From positions 62,001 to 126,000 of the forward strand of contig NZ_RPEN01000157.1 in NCBI RefSeq assembly GCF_003991405.1: a stretch of DNA of 64,000 bases. Direction: 5' to 3'. Below the pieces are notes generated by a model. It made no database searches. It was not told where the DNA came from and saw only the letters and a list, made by a program, of their open reading frames with translations. A program made the translations under genes and the position numbers. Positions 1 through 9,737 of the stretch are shown here, piece after piece. The DNA is from Pseudorhodobacter sp. E13. GTDB lineage: Bacteria > Pseudomonadota > Alphaproteobacteria > Rhodobacterales > Rhodobacteraceae. Each line of letters opens with the position of its first letter. The first letter of the stretch is position 1.

Positions 1-1
1 G

Positions 2-2635
2 ATCATCGCCACCGGCACCACCAATGATGTGAAAGCGGCGGAGAAGCTGCGCGCGCTGGATTTTGGGCGCATGGATATGGCGCTTTTGTCCGGGCTTGAA
101 GGGATTTTGCTGACAGGTCCGGGCGCGAAAGAGCCATTTACCGCCAAGTTAGGCTCTTTCCCAACCAAGGGCACGCAGACAAAGCTGGGGGATTTGCTGA
201 ACCGGCTGGAAGATCTGATGCGCCGGGTTGAGGCAGCGCGGGCGGCGCGGCTTGCGCTGTCCGCCGCGCGGCGCACCGCTGTTTTGCACCGCTTTGCCGC
301 TGTGTTTTTGCCGATTTACAAGGCCCGCAAGGATGCGCGGGGCTGGCTGGATTTTGATGATCTGATCACCGCGGCCAAGGGGTTGCTGACCGATCCAGCG
401 GTGGCGCAATGGGTCTTGTTCCGGCTGGATGGCGGGATTGACCATATCCTTGTTGACGAGGCGCAAGATACCAGCCCCGACCAGTGGCGGGTGATCGAAT
501 TGCTGGCGGATGAGTTTACCTCGGGCCGCAGCGCACGTGAGGAACCGCGCACGATTTTCGTGGTGGGGGATAAGAAACAGTCGATCTATTCCTTTCAGGG
601 TGCCGATGTCGCGGCTTTTGATGAAAAGCGCGATCTGTTCCGCGCCAAGCTGGAACAGGTGCAAACCCCGCTGCAAGAGTTGCAGTTGGAGCATTCCTTC
701 CGCTCCTCTCATACGGTTTTGCGGCTAGTTGACCTGACCTTTGATGAACGCCGCCAAAAGGGGTTGGGCGGCGAGGTCAAGCACATCGCCTTTTCGCCGG
801 ATATGCCGGGGCGGGTGGAGGTGTGGCCGGTGATCGAGCGGCAGACGAACCCGAAGCCAGAGAATTGGTATGACCCGGTTGACCTGATTTCCGAGGAGCA
901 TCACGCGGCGAAGCTGGGCCGCAAAGTGGCCGAGACGATCAAGGCGCTGATTGACCGGGGCACACAAATCCCGATCAAGGGCGGGGCGGAAAGCCGGGCC
1001 GTGCATGCCGGGGATTTTCTGATCCTTGTGCGCAGGCGATCCGAGATTTTCAGCGAGATCATTCAGGCCTGCAAGACTGCGGGCTTGCCGATTGCGGGGG
1101 CGGATCGGCTGAAACTGGGCGCGGAACTTGCGGTGCGCGATCTGGCGGCGCTGTTGGCCTTCCTTGCCACGCCCGAGGATGATCTGTCGCTGGCCGCCTG
1201 CTTGCGCAGCCCGTTGTTTGGCTGGACGGAACAGCAGCTTTACGCACTGGCGCAGCCGCGCAAAGGCTATTTGTGGCGGGCGCTAGAAAACGATGCGGCA
1301 CATGTCGAAACAGTCTCTATCTTGCAGGATTTGCGGGATCAGGCGGATTTCATGCGCCCCTATGATCTGATCGAACGCATGCTGACCCGGCATGATGGCC
1401 GCCGCAAATTGTTGGCGCGTTTGGGGGCCGAGGCCGAGGATGGGATTGACGAACTGCTGTCGCAGGCGCTGGCCTATGAACGCAATGATGTGCCCAGCCT
1501 GACCGGGTTTCTGGGCTGGTTAGAGACGGATGACGTTGAGGTAAAGCGCCAGATGGACAGCGCGGGCGACCGTATCCGCGTGATGACAGTGCATGGCGCA
1601 AAGGGCTTGGAAGCCCCGATCGTGATCTTGCCCGATACCGCGCAATACAACGCCCGCGAACGAAATGAGCTGTTCGTGCTGCCGCAGGGCGCGGTGTGGA
1701 AAGTCAGCAAATCAGACAGCCCGGAGCTGATTGCCCAAGCCCGCGCCGCCAAGAAAGCGCGCGACGAGGCAGAGGCGATGCGCCTGCTGTATGTGGCGAT
1801 GACCCGCGCGCAAAGCTGGCTGATCGTGGCAGCAGCGGGGGAGATTGGCGCAGATCGCAGCGACGAAGATGCGCCCGGCGTGGTCTGGTATCGGCTGATC
1901 CAAGAGGCGATGACGGCGGCAGGCGCGGTGGCGGGGCCCGATGGCAGCCTTGTGCTGGCCGAGGGTGATTGGCCGCCCGATCTGGGGGTGCAACCGCGCA
2001 AAACCGTTGCGGCCAAGGCGCTACCCGCCTGGGTTTCCGCCCCCGCGCCCGATGCGCCGCGCCCTGTGCAGCCGCGCAATCCTTCGGATCTGGGCGGGGC
2101 CAAGGCGCTTGCAGGCGATTACACCACCGATGATGACAACCGCGCGGCGATGGATCGCGGCACGCAGGTGCATTTGTTGCTGGAACATCTGCCGAACCAT
2201 CCGCAGGAAAGCTGGCCCGCGCTGGCCGACGCGATGCTGCAAGGCAGCCCCGACAGCGCCGCCCTGTTGGCCGAGGCGCGCGCGGTGTTGACACAACCTG
2301 CTTTCAGCGCGCTATTCGCCCCCGGCACCTTGGCCGAGGCACCGATTACCGCCGATCTGAACGGCACGCCGATGGTCGGCACCATTGACAGGCTTGTCAT
2401 CACCGAAACTTCGGTTCTGGCGGTGGATTTCAAATCCAATCTGATCGTGCCGCAAAGCGTGGCCGAGGTGCCCGAAGGCCTGTTGCGCCAGATGGCGGCC
2501 TATCATTCGGCGCTGTGCCAGATTTACCCCAACCGCGCGGTAGAGGTGGCGCTGTTGTGGACCCACTCGGCGCAACTGATGCCACTGGATCGCGATATAG
2601 TGAGGTCAGCCCTTGCGCGCACTACACTCCCTTGA
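2..2635 (+). CDS. addA: ATP-dependent helicase/nuclease AddA, 3' part
   Basis: UvrD-family helicase with a C-terminal nuclease domain, the large subunit of AddAB, which resects double-strand breaks for recombination. The frame is open to the left edge, so the N-terminus with Walker A (roughly 250 residues) lies outside the window. Visible motifs are helicase motif II ([12 protein letters not shown], near nt 450-485), motif III ([15 protein letters not shown]), motif V ([10 protein letters not shown], near 1580-1612) and motif VI ([10 protein letters not shown]). The nuclease core VDFKSN is near 2425-2440 and is followed by the QxxxY-type helix ([10 protein letters not shown]). The trxA gene follows, the order usual in Rhodobacteraceae. 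The identity is secure; only the start is missing. Confidence 0.95.
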   Translation: MIATGTTNDVKAAEKLRALDFGRMDMALLSGLEGILLTGPGAKEPFTAKLGSFPTKGTQTKLGDLLNRLEDLMRRVEAARAARLALSAARRTAVLHRFAAVFLPIYKARKDARGWLDFDDLITAAKGLLTDPAVAQWVLFRLDGGIDHILVDEAQDTSPDQWRVIELLADEFTSGRSAREEPRTIFVVGDKKQSIYSFQGADVAAFDEKRDLFRAKLEQVQTPLQELQLEHSFRSSHTVLRLVDLTFDERRQKGLGGEVKHIAFSPDMPGRVEVWPVIERQTNPKPENWYDPVDLISEEHHAAKLGRKVAETIKALIDRGTQIPIKGGAESRAVHAGDFLILVRRRSEIFSEIIQACKTAGLPIAGADRLKLGAELAVRDLAALLAFLATPEDDLSLAACLRSPLFGWTEQQLYALAQPRKGYLWRALENDAAHVETVSILQDLRDQADFMRPYDLIERMLTRHDGRRKLLARLGAEAEDGIDELLSQALAYERNDVPSLTGFLGWLETDDVEVKRQMDSAGDRIRVMTVHGAKGLEAPIVILPDTAQYNARERNELFVLPQGAVWKVSKSDSPELIAQARAAKKARDEAEAMRLLYVAMTRAQSWLIVAAAGEIGADRSDEDAPGVVWYRLIQEAMTAAGAVAGPDGSLVLAEGDWPPDLGVQPRKTVAAKALPAWVSAPAPDAPRPVQPRNPSDLGGAKALAGDYTTDDDNRAAMDRGTQVHLLLEHLPNHPQESWPALADAMLQGSPDSAALLAEARAVLTQPAFSALFAPGTLAEAPITADLNGTPMVGTIDRLVITETSVLAVDFKSNLIVPQSVAEVPEGLLRQMAAYHSALCQIYPNRAVEVALLWTHSAQLMPLDRDIVRSALARTTLP

Positions 2636-2660
2636 CGTTACTGGGGCGCGCCCTTACCTT
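2632..2660 (+). promoter_or_regulatory. possible sigma-70 promoter of trxA
   Basis: TTGACG at 2632-2637 and TACCTT at 2655-2660 are separated by 17 nt. The -35 box overlaps the addA stop codon. This would give trxA its own transcript with a leader of about 25 nt. The -10 is weak, so this is inference from pattern only. Confidence 0.4.
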
Positions 2661-2694
2661 CGATAGCAACACATTCCAATCAGGAGATATGTCC

Positions 2695-3015
2695 ATGGCC
2701 ACCACCGCCGTCACCGACGCAACTTTCGACGCCGAAGTTCGCAAATCGGATATTCCCGTCGTCGTCGATTTTTGGGCTGAATGGTGTGGCCCCTGCCGCC
2801 AGATCGGCCCCGCTCTTGAAGAGCTTTCGGCCGAATATGAGGGCAAAGTGAAGATCGTGAAGATCAACGTCGACGAAAACCCCAACAGCCCGGCAGAGCT
2901 GGGTGTGCGCGGCATTCCGGCGCTGTTCCTTTTCAAGGACGGTCAGGTTGTGTCGAACAAAGTCGGCGCGGCCCCGAAGGCAGCGCTGGCGACCTGGATT
3001 GCCTCGGCGGTTTGA
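2695..3015 (+). CDS. trxA: thioredoxin 1
   Basis: Small cytoplasmic disulfide reductase of 106 aa, recharged by thioredoxin reductase, that reduces ribonucleotide reductase, methionine sulfoxide reductases and other targets. The active site WCGPC is at residues 30-34, and the cis-proline segment GIPALFLF follows. An in-frame ATG at 2689 is only 2 nt after the AGGAG at 2682-2686, whereas ATG 2695 has a normal 8-nt spacing, so I chose 2695. It follows addA by about 60 nt and is closed by an intrinsic terminator. Confidence 0.96.
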   Translation: MATTAVTDATFDAEVRKSDIPVVVDFWAEWCGPCRQIGPALEELSAEYEGKVKIVKINVDENPNSPAELGVRGIPALFLFKDGQVVSNKVGAAPKAALATWIASAV

Positions 3016-3031
3016 TCTTGCCTAACGTTGA

Positions 3032-3062
3032 GAAAAGGGCGGCCTTCGGGCCGCCTTTTTGC
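3032..3062 (+). terminator. intrinsic terminator after trxA
   Basis: A GC stem (GGCGGCC / GGCCGCC) around a TTCG tetraloop, preceded by AAAA and followed by TTTTT. It lies 17 nt after the trxA stop and, with the flanking A tract, could also stop transcription coming from the opposite strand. Confidence 0.85.
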
Positions 3063-3078
3063 GTTTCATCGGCCTAAT

Positions 3079-3978
3079 TCACACCGGCCAGCCACACGCC
3101 CGCATCCGCGCCAAAATCTGCGCCTCTGCATCTTCGGCACCGCCGTTGATCATATGGGATTTGAAAAACCAATAGAGGTAGGGAACAAAAGGCGCGCGGG
3201 CCTCCATCTGTGCGAAAGCCGCCGCCACCCCGTCCCGCGCGACCGAGCCCGCGATATGATGGAAATCTATGCCCGCAAACAGCACCGCCGGCTTTTTGGC
3301 AAAGAAGCCCGACAGCGCCACGGAGGAGTTTTGCGTCACTACATAATCACAACGCCACAACAATTCCCGCGCATCTGCCTTGATCAGTTGAAACCGTGGA
3401 AAGCGCTGCGAAACCGTCTCTAACATGGCGAAATCTTCGGGGTCATAGATCTCTTTCGGGTGCAAGGTGGCGCGGATTTCACGCTTTGGGTCGGCCTGCA
3501 AACACGCCTCGATCATGGCTTTCGGGCTCATGGTTTGAAAAGAGCGGTGATCGCGCAGCCGCCCTTGCAACGGCATGAAGATAAACCCCTCTTGGCTGCG
3601 CGCGCCCTCTCCCAACAGTCGTTTGCGCCAACGCCGGAAAAAGGGCTGCGCCTCCTCCAGATCAACAAGGCTTCGGTCAAACCGTTCCCGCGCGATGCTG
3701 AAATTCCAGCGCTCATTCGTCGCCTCGATCTGCCAGAACGGGTAAGTATAGGCCCGGCGCAGGGTCAGCACATTCGGCGCGTTGGGTTCCTGCATGTGAA
3801 ACAGATGCAAATCCGGCCCCGGCACGGCGCGGGCGCGTTCTTCGGGCGTGTCGCCGTGATAGGCCATGCCATAGCCCGCCTGCCCCACCGCCGCCCCGAT
3901 CCGGTTGATGATGTTGACCTTGCCCTGCATCGCATCATCCCGCATTTGCGGCGGCAGGTAGACATGCAGGTTTGGCAT
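3079..3978 (-). CDS. conserved hypothetical protein, glycosyltransferase/capsule-synthesis-like
   Basis: 299 aa, no signal peptide and no membrane segment. I do not recognise it as a named family. The C-terminal half contains the segment [20 protein letters not shown] followed by [10 protein letters not shown]. This resembles the nucleotide-sugar side of GT-B proteins and capsule-processing proteins, where a Ser-rich turn precedes a hydrophobic strand. The start ATG is preceded by AAGGAAAA at good spacing. It stands alone on the minus strand between the trxA terminator and hslV, sharing a divergent 132-nt promoter gap with hslV. A role in polysaccharide transfer is a guess from the motif only. 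Confidence 0.6.
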   Translation of the reverse strand: MPNLHVYLPPQMRDDAMQGKVNIINRIGAAVGQAGYGMAYHGDTPEERARAVPGPDLHLFHMQEPNAPNVLTLRRAYTYPFWQIEATNERWNFSIARERFDRSLVDLEEAQPFFRRWRKRLLGEGARSQEGFIFMPLQGRLRDHRSFQTMSPKAMIEACLQADPKREIRATLHPKEIYDPEDFAMLETVSQRFPRFQLIKADARELLWRCDYVVTQNSSVALSGFFAKKPAVLFAGIDFHHIAGSVARDGVAAAFAQMEARAPFVPYLYWFFKSHMINGGAEDAEAQILARMRACGWPV

Positions 3979-4056
3979 CGGGCATTTTCCTTGGCGATTT
4001 TCCCAAGATTACCGAATGCCGCGCGCGGCGAAAGCCAAATCAACCCCCCTACCGTT

Positions 4057-4085
4057 CTTGTGCCCCGGCCCCAGCGCGGCCATAT
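4057..4085 (+). promoter_or_regulatory. candidate RpoH (sigma-32) promoter of hslVU
   Basis: CTTGTGC at 4057-4063, 15 nt, then GCCATAT at 4079-4085. This fits the heat-shock sigma consensus CTTGAAA-N13-15-CCCATNT in both half-sites and in spacing. It lies 26 nt before the hslV start. The known heat-shock control of hslVU supports the call, but no start site is shown. Confidence 0.5.
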
Positions 4086-4110
4086 AGGGCAAGACGAAGG
4101 AGAGATTGAG

Positions 4111-4668
4111 ATGGCAGAGGATAAGTTTCCCGGTTGGCACGGCACCACCATTCTGGCGGTTCGGCGCGGTGGAGAGGTTGTGGTGGCGGGTGATGGGCAA
4201 GTCAGCCTTGGCCAGACGGTCATCAAGGGCACGGCCCGCAAGGTGCGCCGGCTAAGCCCCGGTGGCCGCGATGTGGTCTGCGGCTTTGCAGGCTCTACCG
4301 CTGATGCCTTTACCCTGCTGGAACGGCTGGAGAAAAAGCTGGAAGCCATGCCGGGGCAACTGGCCCGCGCCTCTGTCGATCTGGCGAAGGACTGGCGGAT
4401 GGATAAATACCTGCGCAATCTGGAAGCGATGCTGATCGTGACCGATGGTGCGGATTTGTTCGTGATCACCGGGGCAGGCGATGTGCTGGAACCGGAACAT
4501 GATGTTGCGGCCATCGGCTCTGGCGGGAATTTCGCGCTTGCCGCCGCGCGTGGCCTGATGTCCACCGATCTGCGCGCCGAGGAGATCGCGCGCAAGGCCA
4601 TGGCCATCGCGGCCGATATTTGCGTCTATACGAATGGTAATCTGACCGTGGAGACGATTTCAAAATGA
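4111..4668 (+). CDS. hslV: HslV, peptidase subunit of the HslUV protease
   Basis: 185 aa. HslV forms a proteasome-like double hexamer that degrades proteins unfolded by HslU. The N-terminus is [11 protein letters not shown] followed by [10 protein letters not shown], so an 11-residue propeptide should be removed to expose Thr12 as the catalytic nucleophile. Such propeptides are usual in alphaproteobacteria, whereas the E. coli enzyme starts directly at the Thr. The frame is open far upstream, but ATG 4111 has GAAGGAGA 7 nt before it and gives the family length. The stop overlaps the hslU start (ATGA), indicating coupled translation. Confidence 0.96.
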   Translation: MAEDKFPGWHGTTILAVRRGGEVVVAGDGQVSLGQTVIKGTARKVRRLSPGGRDVVCGFAGSTADAFTLLERLEKKLEAMPGQLARASVDLAKDWRMDKYLRNLEAMLIVTDGADLFVITGAGDVLEPEHDVAAIGSGGNFALAAARGLMSTDLRAEEIARKAMAIAADICVYTNGNLTVETISK

Positions 4669-5972
4669 CAGACCTGACCCCCCGCGAAATCGTATCCGAA
4701 CTGGATCGCTATATCATCGGCCAGAAGGACGCCAAGCGCGCGGTGGCTGTGGCCCTGCGCAACCGCTGGCGGCGCAAGCAATTGGCCGATGATCTGCGCG
4801 ATGAGGTTTATCCCAAGAACATCCTGATGATCGGGCCAACCGGCGTTGGGAAAACCGAAATCAGCCGCCGTCTGGCAAAGCTGGCAAAAGCGCCGTTTCT
4901 GAAGATCGAGGCCACGAAATTTACCGAAGTCGGCTATGTCGGTCGCGATGTGGACAGTATCATCCGCGATCTGGTCGATGCCGCGATGATCGACACCCGC
5001 GCCCGCATGCGTGAAGACGTGAAGGCCCGTGCACAAGCCGCCGCCGAAGATCGCGTGATCGAAGCGGTGGCCGGCAAGGACGCCCGCGAACAAACCCGCG
5101 AAATGTTCCGCCGCAAGCTGAAAGCCGGAGAGTTGGACAATACGGTGATCGAGCTGGACATCGCTGATACCACCAACCCTTTCGCCGCCTTTGATCCCAC
5201 GGGCCAAGGCGCTGGCGGCCCGATGGGCGGCATGATGAACCTTGGCGATCTGTTCGGCAAAATGGGCCGCACCCAGAAACGCCGCCTGACGGTGGCCGAA
5301 AGCCATGAACTGCTGGTGTCAGAAGAAGCCGACAAGCTTCTGGATGATGAGGCCGTTAAACTGGCCGCGCTGGAGGCGGTGCAGGAAAACGGCATCGTTT
5401 TCATTGATGAGATTGATAAGGTTTGCGCCCGTGCCGATGCCCGCGGCGCCGATGTGTCGCGCGAAGGCGTGCAGCGCGATCTGCTGCCCTTGATTGAAGG
5501 CACAACCGTCTCCACCAAGCACGGCCCGGTGAAAACCGATCACATCTTGTTCATCGCCAGCGGTGCCTTCCATATCGCGAAACCCTCGGATCTTTTGCCC
5601 GAACTGCAAGGCCGCTTGCCGATCCGCGTCGAACTGCGTGCCCTGACCGAAGAAGATTTCGTGCGCATCCTGACGGAAACCGACAATGCGCTGACGCTGC
5701 AATATTCGGCCCTCATGGGCACCGAAGGCGTCACCGTCACCTTCACCGAAGATGGCATCAAGGCGCTGGCCCGCATCGCCGCCGAGGTCAATCAATCGGT
5801 GGAAAACATCGGCGCGCGCCGCCTTTACACCGTGATCGAACGGGTGTTCGAGGACCTGTCCTTCACCGCCCCCGATCGGATGGGCGATGCGGTTGAAGTC
5901 AACGCCGCCTTCGTGGAGGCGCATCTGGGCGAATTGTCCCGCTCCGCCGATCTGTCGCGCTACGTTTTGTAA
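4665..5972 (+). CDS. hslU: HslU, ATPase subunit of the HslUV protease
   Basis: 435 aa AAA+ (Clp/Hsp100) unfoldase that feeds substrates to HslV. Walker A GPTGVGKT is at residues 57-64, the pore loop GYVG at 90-93 and Walker B FIDEID at 246-251. The low-complexity Gly/Met stretch near 180-200 lies in the variable I-domain, and the sensor/arginine region [11 protein letters not shown] is near the C-terminus. The C-terminal tail SRYVL fits the conserved end that docks into HslV. It overlaps hslV by 4 nt. The intergenic hairpin element at 5982-6032 follows. Confidence 0.97.
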   Translation: MTDLTPREIVSELDRYIIGQKDAKRAVAVALRNRWRRKQLADDLRDEVYPKNILMIGPTGVGKTEISRRLAKLAKAPFLKIEATKFTEVGYVGRDVDSIIRDLVDAAMIDTRARMREDVKARAQAAAEDRVIEAVAGKDAREQTREMFRRKLKAGELDNTVIELDIADTTNPFAAFDPTGQGAGGPMGGMMNLGDLFGKMGRTQKRRLTVAESHELLVSEEADKLLDDEAVKLAALEAVQENGIVFIDEIDKVCARADARGADVSREGVQRDLLPLIEGTTVSTKHGPVKTDHILFIASGAFHIAKPSDLLPELQGRLPIRVELRALTEEDFVRILTETDNALTLQYSALMGTEGVTVTFTEDGIKALARIAAEVNQSVENIGARRLYTVIERVFEDLSFTAPDRMGDAVEVNAAFVEAHLGELSRSADLSRYVL

Positions 5973-5981
5973 GCGCCACCC

Positions 5982-6032
5982 CTTCATCTTGGTCCAAATA
6001 CCTCGGGGGTCCGGGGGCAGCGCCCCCGGCCT
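5982..6032 (+). repeat. intergenic AAATA/GC-hairpin element, copy A
   Basis: Starts 9 nt after the hslU stop. A block CATCTTGGTCCAAATACC is followed by GGGGGTC and a perfect hairpin CCGGGGGC-AGC-GCCCCCGG (6011-6029). There is no T tract. Related copies are at 25773, 32724, 35316 and 62190, always just downstream of a stop codon and in the same direction as that gene. Confidence 0.8.
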
Positions 6033-6098
6033 TCATCACATTGCAAAAGGCCCAAATTGGGCCTTCCCCCTGCCGGCTTTCCCGATCATGACTGGGGG

Positions 6099-7328
6099 AT
6101 GAAAACTCCAACGCTTGCCTTTCTCCGCGACAACGCGCCCTTTCTGGCCACAGGCGCGCTTTTGTCCTTTCTTTCCAGCTTTGGGCAAACCTTTTTCATC
6201 TCCATCTTCGGCGGTGAAATCCGGGCGCATTTCGGGCTGAGCAATGGTGATTGGGGCGTGATCTATATGGTCGGCACCGGATTCTCCGCCTTGGCCATGG
6301 TCTTTGCGGGCGGCTTGGCAGATCGATTCCGGGTGCGGGTTCTGGGTGTGGCTGTGGTGGGGCTACTGGGGCTGGCCTGCCTTGCGATGGCCTTCAACCC
6401 ATGGGCTGCCGCCCTGCCCCTTGTCATTTTCGCGCTGCGATTCACCGGCCAAGGCATGACAAGCCATGTCGCCGTGGTTGCGATGGTGCGCTGGTTCGTG
6501 GCGGCGCGTGGTCGTGCGCTGGCGGTGGCCACCATGGGCTTCATGACCGCCGAAGCTTTGATGCCGCTCACCTTTGTCTGGCTTAAACAGCATATCGACT
6601 GGCATCTGCTTTGGGTGGGTGCGGCGCTGTTTTGCTTTCTCTGCCTGCCGATCCTGCATCGTTTGCTCCGGTTGGAACGCACACCGCAAAGCAGTGCCGA
6701 AAGCAACGCCACCTTGGGCATGAATGGCCGCCACTGGACACGGGCCGAGGCGCTGCGGCACCCGCTGTTCTGGTCGCTGACCCCGGCGCTGTTGTTCTTT
6801 CCGGCATTTGGCACCGCTTTCTGGTTCCATCAGGTGCATTTCGCCGAGATCAAGGGCTGGGACCATCTGGCGCTGGTTGCGGTGTTTCCGCTGGGCACGC
6901 TGACCTTTGGTCTGTTCACCCTTGTCTATGGCTGGGCGATTGATCGGTTTGGCGCGGCGCGTCTGCTGCCGATCTATCTTCTGCCGTTAATCCTTGCGTT
7001 CAGCCTGCACGCTTTCGCCCCCTCTTTGGGCTGGGCGGCAGCGGGTGTGATCCTGATGGGCATGGCCGGGGGCGGGCAATCGACCATTCCCAACGCGGTC
7101 TGGGCCGAGTTTTACGGCACCCGCCATCTGGGCGCGATCAAATCGGCGGTGGCGGCGGTGATGGTGCTGGGGTCTGCCATCGGGCCGGGGCTTTCGGGTG
7201 CGCTGATTGATGCGGGCATCGGATATGAGACGCAGCTTTACGGCTTTGCTGCCTCTTTCGCTTTTGCGGTGCTGGTGATGCTGCTGCCGTTGGCCCGGGC
7301 GCGCGCGGCCTTATCGGTGGCGGCGTAG
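6099..7328 (+). CDS. MFS transporter
   Basis: 409 aa with about 12 hydrophobic segments, a major facilitator superfamily carrier in the inner membrane. The loop 2-3 motif region reads GGLADRFRVRVLG, matching the MFS signature (G..ADR.GRR). Two six-helix halves are separated by a charged loop near residues 200-230 (RLERTPQSSAESN). It resembles the oxalate/formate or monocarboxylate-type groups, but the substrate cannot be read from sequence. The frame opens at 6057; ATG 6099 gives a normal N-terminus (MKTPTLAFLRDN). Its last 18 nt overlap the convergent smr gene. Confidence 0.85.
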   Translation: MKTPTLAFLRDNAPFLATGALLSFLSSFGQTFFISIFGGEIRAHFGLSNGDWGVIYMVGTGFSALAMVFAGGLADRFRVRVLGVAVVGLLGLACLAMAFNPWAAALPLVIFALRFTGQGMTSHVAVVAMVRWFVAARGRALAVATMGFMTAEALMPLTFVWLKQHIDWHLLWVGAALFCFLCLPILHRLLRLERTPQSSAESNATLGMNGRHWTRAEALRHPLFWSLTPALLFFPAFGTAFWFHQVHFAEIKGWDHLALVAVFPLGTLTFGLFTLVYGWAIDRFGAARLLPIYLLPLILAFSLHAFAPSLGWAAAGVILMGMAGGGQSTIPNAVWAEFYGTRHLGAIKSAVAAVMVLGSAIGPGLSGALIDAGIGYETQLYGFAASFAFAVLVMLLPLARARAALSVAA

Positions 7329-7883
7329 ATAGATGTAATACGCCCCGCTGCCGCCATGGCGCAGGTGCGCCTCGGTCACTTGCAGGATTGCCGGGGCGAG
7401 GGGGGGCTGGTGCAACCAATGCGGCACCTGCTGACGTAAAATCCCGGTGCGGCGCGGAATGGGCCCGGTATCGACCCCCGGTTTGCCCTTACCTGTAATC
7501 ACCAGAACCAGCCGCATCCCCGCCGAATGGGCATTCAGGATAAAGCGGATGAGTTCGGGATGCGCCTCGGCCAGCGTCATGCCGTGCAGGTCGATCCGCG
7601 CCTCGGGGGCCAGTTTGCCGCGCGTCAGCTTGCCAAAGGCTTTGGCATCCATTTGCAGCGCCGGCGGCGCGGCGGTTTGCGGGCGGGGTGTGGCAGGTTT
7701 TTCGCCCAGTCGAAACGGCGCAATCCGCGGCACGGAATGGGATTTCACGGCGGGTTCCGAAAACTCTGCCGGGTTGTCCTGAACCTTGCGGCGAAAAACC
7801 GGGGCATGCATCGGCTTGGCGGTGCGGGCCACCGCGCGCCAAAGCTCCTCCTCCTCGGGGCGCAGAGAGCGGCGGCGCGGCAT
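7311..7883 (-). CDS. Smr-domain protein
   Basis: 190 aa. The C-terminal half is an Smr (small MutS-related) domain: the start DLHGMTLAEAH carries the conserved LDLHG-type motif, followed by VLVITGKGKP and the end HGGSGAYYIYLRR. The N-terminal half is Arg/Pro-rich and looks disordered. Smr domains bind or cut branched nucleic acids, and some cut mRNA on stalled ribosomes; which applies here is unknown. Its ATG overlaps the mltA stop by one base (TGATG), so it is the third gene of a coupled tim44-mltA-smr operon. The 3' end runs 18 nt into the MFS gene. Confidence 0.88.
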   Translation of the reverse strand: MPRRRSLRPEEEELWRAVARTAKPMHAPVFRRKVQDNPAEFSEPAVKSHSVPRIAPFRLGEKPATPRPQTAAPPALQMDAKAFGKLTRGKLAPEARIDLHGMTLAEAHPELIRFILNAHSAGMRLVLVITGKGKPGVDTGPIPRRTGILRQQVPHWLHQPPLAPAILQVTEAHLRHGGSGAYYIYLRRHR

Positions 7884-8926
7884 CAGTCTGTCTCCAATGC
7901 GGCAAAGGCGCGTTCGATCGGCAAGAGCAGGACCATACGGCCGCCATCCTTGACGGTGCCTGCGTCCTCTCCGGCCTGCGGACCGGTGCCAAAGAAGATA
8001 TCGGCGCGCTGCGGGCCTTTGATCGCGCCGCCCGTATCTTGCGCCACCATCAAGCGGTTGATCGGGTTGCGCCCGGCCTTTTCCAGCCAGACCGGGGCAC
8101 CCAGCGGGGTGTAGGCCGGGTCAACCGCCAGTGTGCGCATCGTGGTGATCGACCGGCCCATCGCCCCGATCGGCCCTTTTTCCGGCGGCAGGTCAGGCAA
8201 GCGCCGAAAGAACACGAAAGACGGGTTATGATGCAGCATCTCGGCCCCCAAGGTGGGGTTGGCGCGCACCCACGCCTTGATGCCTTGGGCCGAAACACTA
8301 TGCGCCCCCAAAATACCGCGCCGCACCAATTCCTGCCCGACAGAGCGATAGGGGTGGCCGTTGCGCCCGGCATAGCCAACGCGAACAACCTGACCATTGG
8401 GCAGGCGCACCCGGCCAGAGCCTTGAACCTGAAGGAAAAACACTTCGACCGGGTCTTCCAGCCAGACGATCTCTAAGCCGCGCCCGCGCAAGGCCCCGCT
8501 GGATTCAATCGCGCCCCGGTCCAGCCATTGCTGACCGTCCCGCAATTCTGGCGGGCGGGCATATAGCGGGTAAGCATAGCGCGGCGTGCGCACGGCAGAG
8601 CCGGGAAGTTCAGGTTCATAGTATCCGGTGAACAGCGCCGGGGGTTCGCCCACGATCACGGGCCGGAAGAGCAATTCAAAGAAACTGCGCGCCGCAGCGG
8701 GGGAGGCCATCGCATCCGGGGCCAGTTTGCAGATCGGTTCCCAATCGGGATCCTCCAGCAGGGAACAGGTATCCAGAAAGGTCGACAAGGCCGCACGATG
8801 ATCGTCTTGTTCCCACCCTTTCAGGTCGGAAAAATCCAGCATCTGCGCCATTGCGGACACCGCCGTCAGCCCCAGCGCCAGAAGCGGCACTGCGGCAAAG
8901 GCAAGAAGGCGGGCCGCGCCACGCAT
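7883..8926 (-). CDS. mltA: membrane-bound lytic murein transglycosylase A
   Basis: 347 aa. MltA cleaves peptidoglycan glycan strands to 1,6-anhydro products. The chosen start gives a clear signal peptide (MRGAARLLAFAAVPLLALGL..SAMAQ). Then come FTGYYEPELPGS, the conserved MltA entry motif, and near the C-terminus the 3D-like domain with VAQDTGGAIKGPQRADIFFG, whose Asp residues are catalytic. No lipobox Cys is seen at the cleavage site, so it may be periplasmic rather than a lipoprotein. Start and stop both overlap the neighbours by one base (TGATG at each end). Confidence 0.93.
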   Translation of the reverse strand: MRGAARLLAFAAVPLLALGLTAVSAMAQMLDFSDLKGWEQDDHRAALSTFLDTCSLLEDPDWEPICKLAPDAMASPAAARSFFELLFRPVIVGEPPALFTGYYEPELPGSAVRTPRYAYPLYARPPELRDGQQWLDRGAIESSGALRGRGLEIVWLEDPVEVFFLQVQGSGRVRLPNGQVVRVGYAGRNGHPYRSVGQELVRRGILGAHSVSAQGIKAWVRANPTLGAEMLHHNPSFVFFRRLPDLPPEKGPIGAMGRSITTMRTLAVDPAYTPLGAPVWLEKAGRNPINRLMVAQDTGGAIKGPQRADIFFGTGPQAGEDAGTVKDGGRMVLLLPIERAFAALETD

Positions 8927-9585
8927 CAATCCCCGGTGGCAACCAGCAGCCAGTTCGGGTCCGAAGCCCCCATCTGGCGCGAGAAAGTCCAAACGTCGCG
9001 CTGACGCTTGATCTCGGTCGGGCTGCCTTCGACGACTTCGCCCAGTTTATTGCGCACGACCGAATTCAACTCAGCCACAAAGCGCACAGAAACCTCACCC
9101 TCGCGGGAGGTGGTGTCAAATTCGGCACCTTGCACGGCAAGCTCCCGAATACCGATGAAATTAGCCTCAATCGTCAGGCCCTGCGCTTCGCGGGCGGCGA
9201 CAGCTTCGGCAAAACTTTCGTAGACATCCTGGGCGAGGAAAGCTTTGACCTTTTCCAGATCGCCGGTTTCAAAGGCCATCAGGATCATTTCATAGGCGCC
9301 ACGGGCACCGCCCAGAAATTCAGACACTGAAAAGCTGGGCTCTGCGGCTTTCATCGCGGCAAGGGCCTTGGCGGCGGGGGAGCCTTCGGCGACATGGTCC
9401 GTGATATCGCGATCCGGTCCGCCTTCGATCACCTCAAACTGCTTTTTGCTGCGGGGTTTCACCTCCTCTGGCAGGACGGGCGGCTTTTCAAACCCCTCGC
9501 GCGTGCCCAGAACAGATTTCAGCTTCAGGATCAGGAAAATGGCAATTCCCGCCAGAACAAGGAGTTCGATCATCGAAGAGTTCAT
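8926..9585 (-). CDS. Tim44/TimA-like domain protein, membrane-anchored
   Basis: 219 aa. The N-terminus MNSSMIELLVLAGIAIFLILKL is a single membrane anchor, followed by LGTREGFEKPP, typical of the alphaproteobacterial Tim44-like family. The C-terminal Tim44 domain starts near residue 85. Relatives of mitochondrial Tim44 in alphaproteobacteria are inner-membrane proteins; a role in envelope biogenesis is likely but not shown. The frame extends upstream, but this ATG has GAGGT at suitable spacing. It is the first gene of the tim44-mltA-smr unit and is divergent from fxsA, with a 152-nt promoter gap. Confidence 0.88.
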   Translation of the reverse strand: MNSSMIELLVLAGIAIFLILKLKSVLGTREGFEKPPVLPEEVKPRSKKQFEVIEGGPDRDITDHVAEGSPAAKALAAMKAAEPSFSVSEFLGGARGAYEMILMAFETGDLEKVKAFLAQDVYESFAEAVAAREAQGLTIEANFIGIRELAVQGAEFDTTSREGEVSVRFVAELNSVVRNKLGEVVEGSPTEIKRQRDVWTFSRQMGASDPNWLLVATGD

Positions 9586-9737
9586 ATCAGACCTCAGTAA
9601 GCCGGAGGCAGGACCCCCGAGAATGAATGCGATATTGGTATCGCCCCGCTTTATCCCTATGTAGGGCAGGGGTGTTGCCAAGTCTACCGACACCTATGCA
9701 AAGAATTGAGTGGAAATCACGGAAGGGAAACGGGAAA

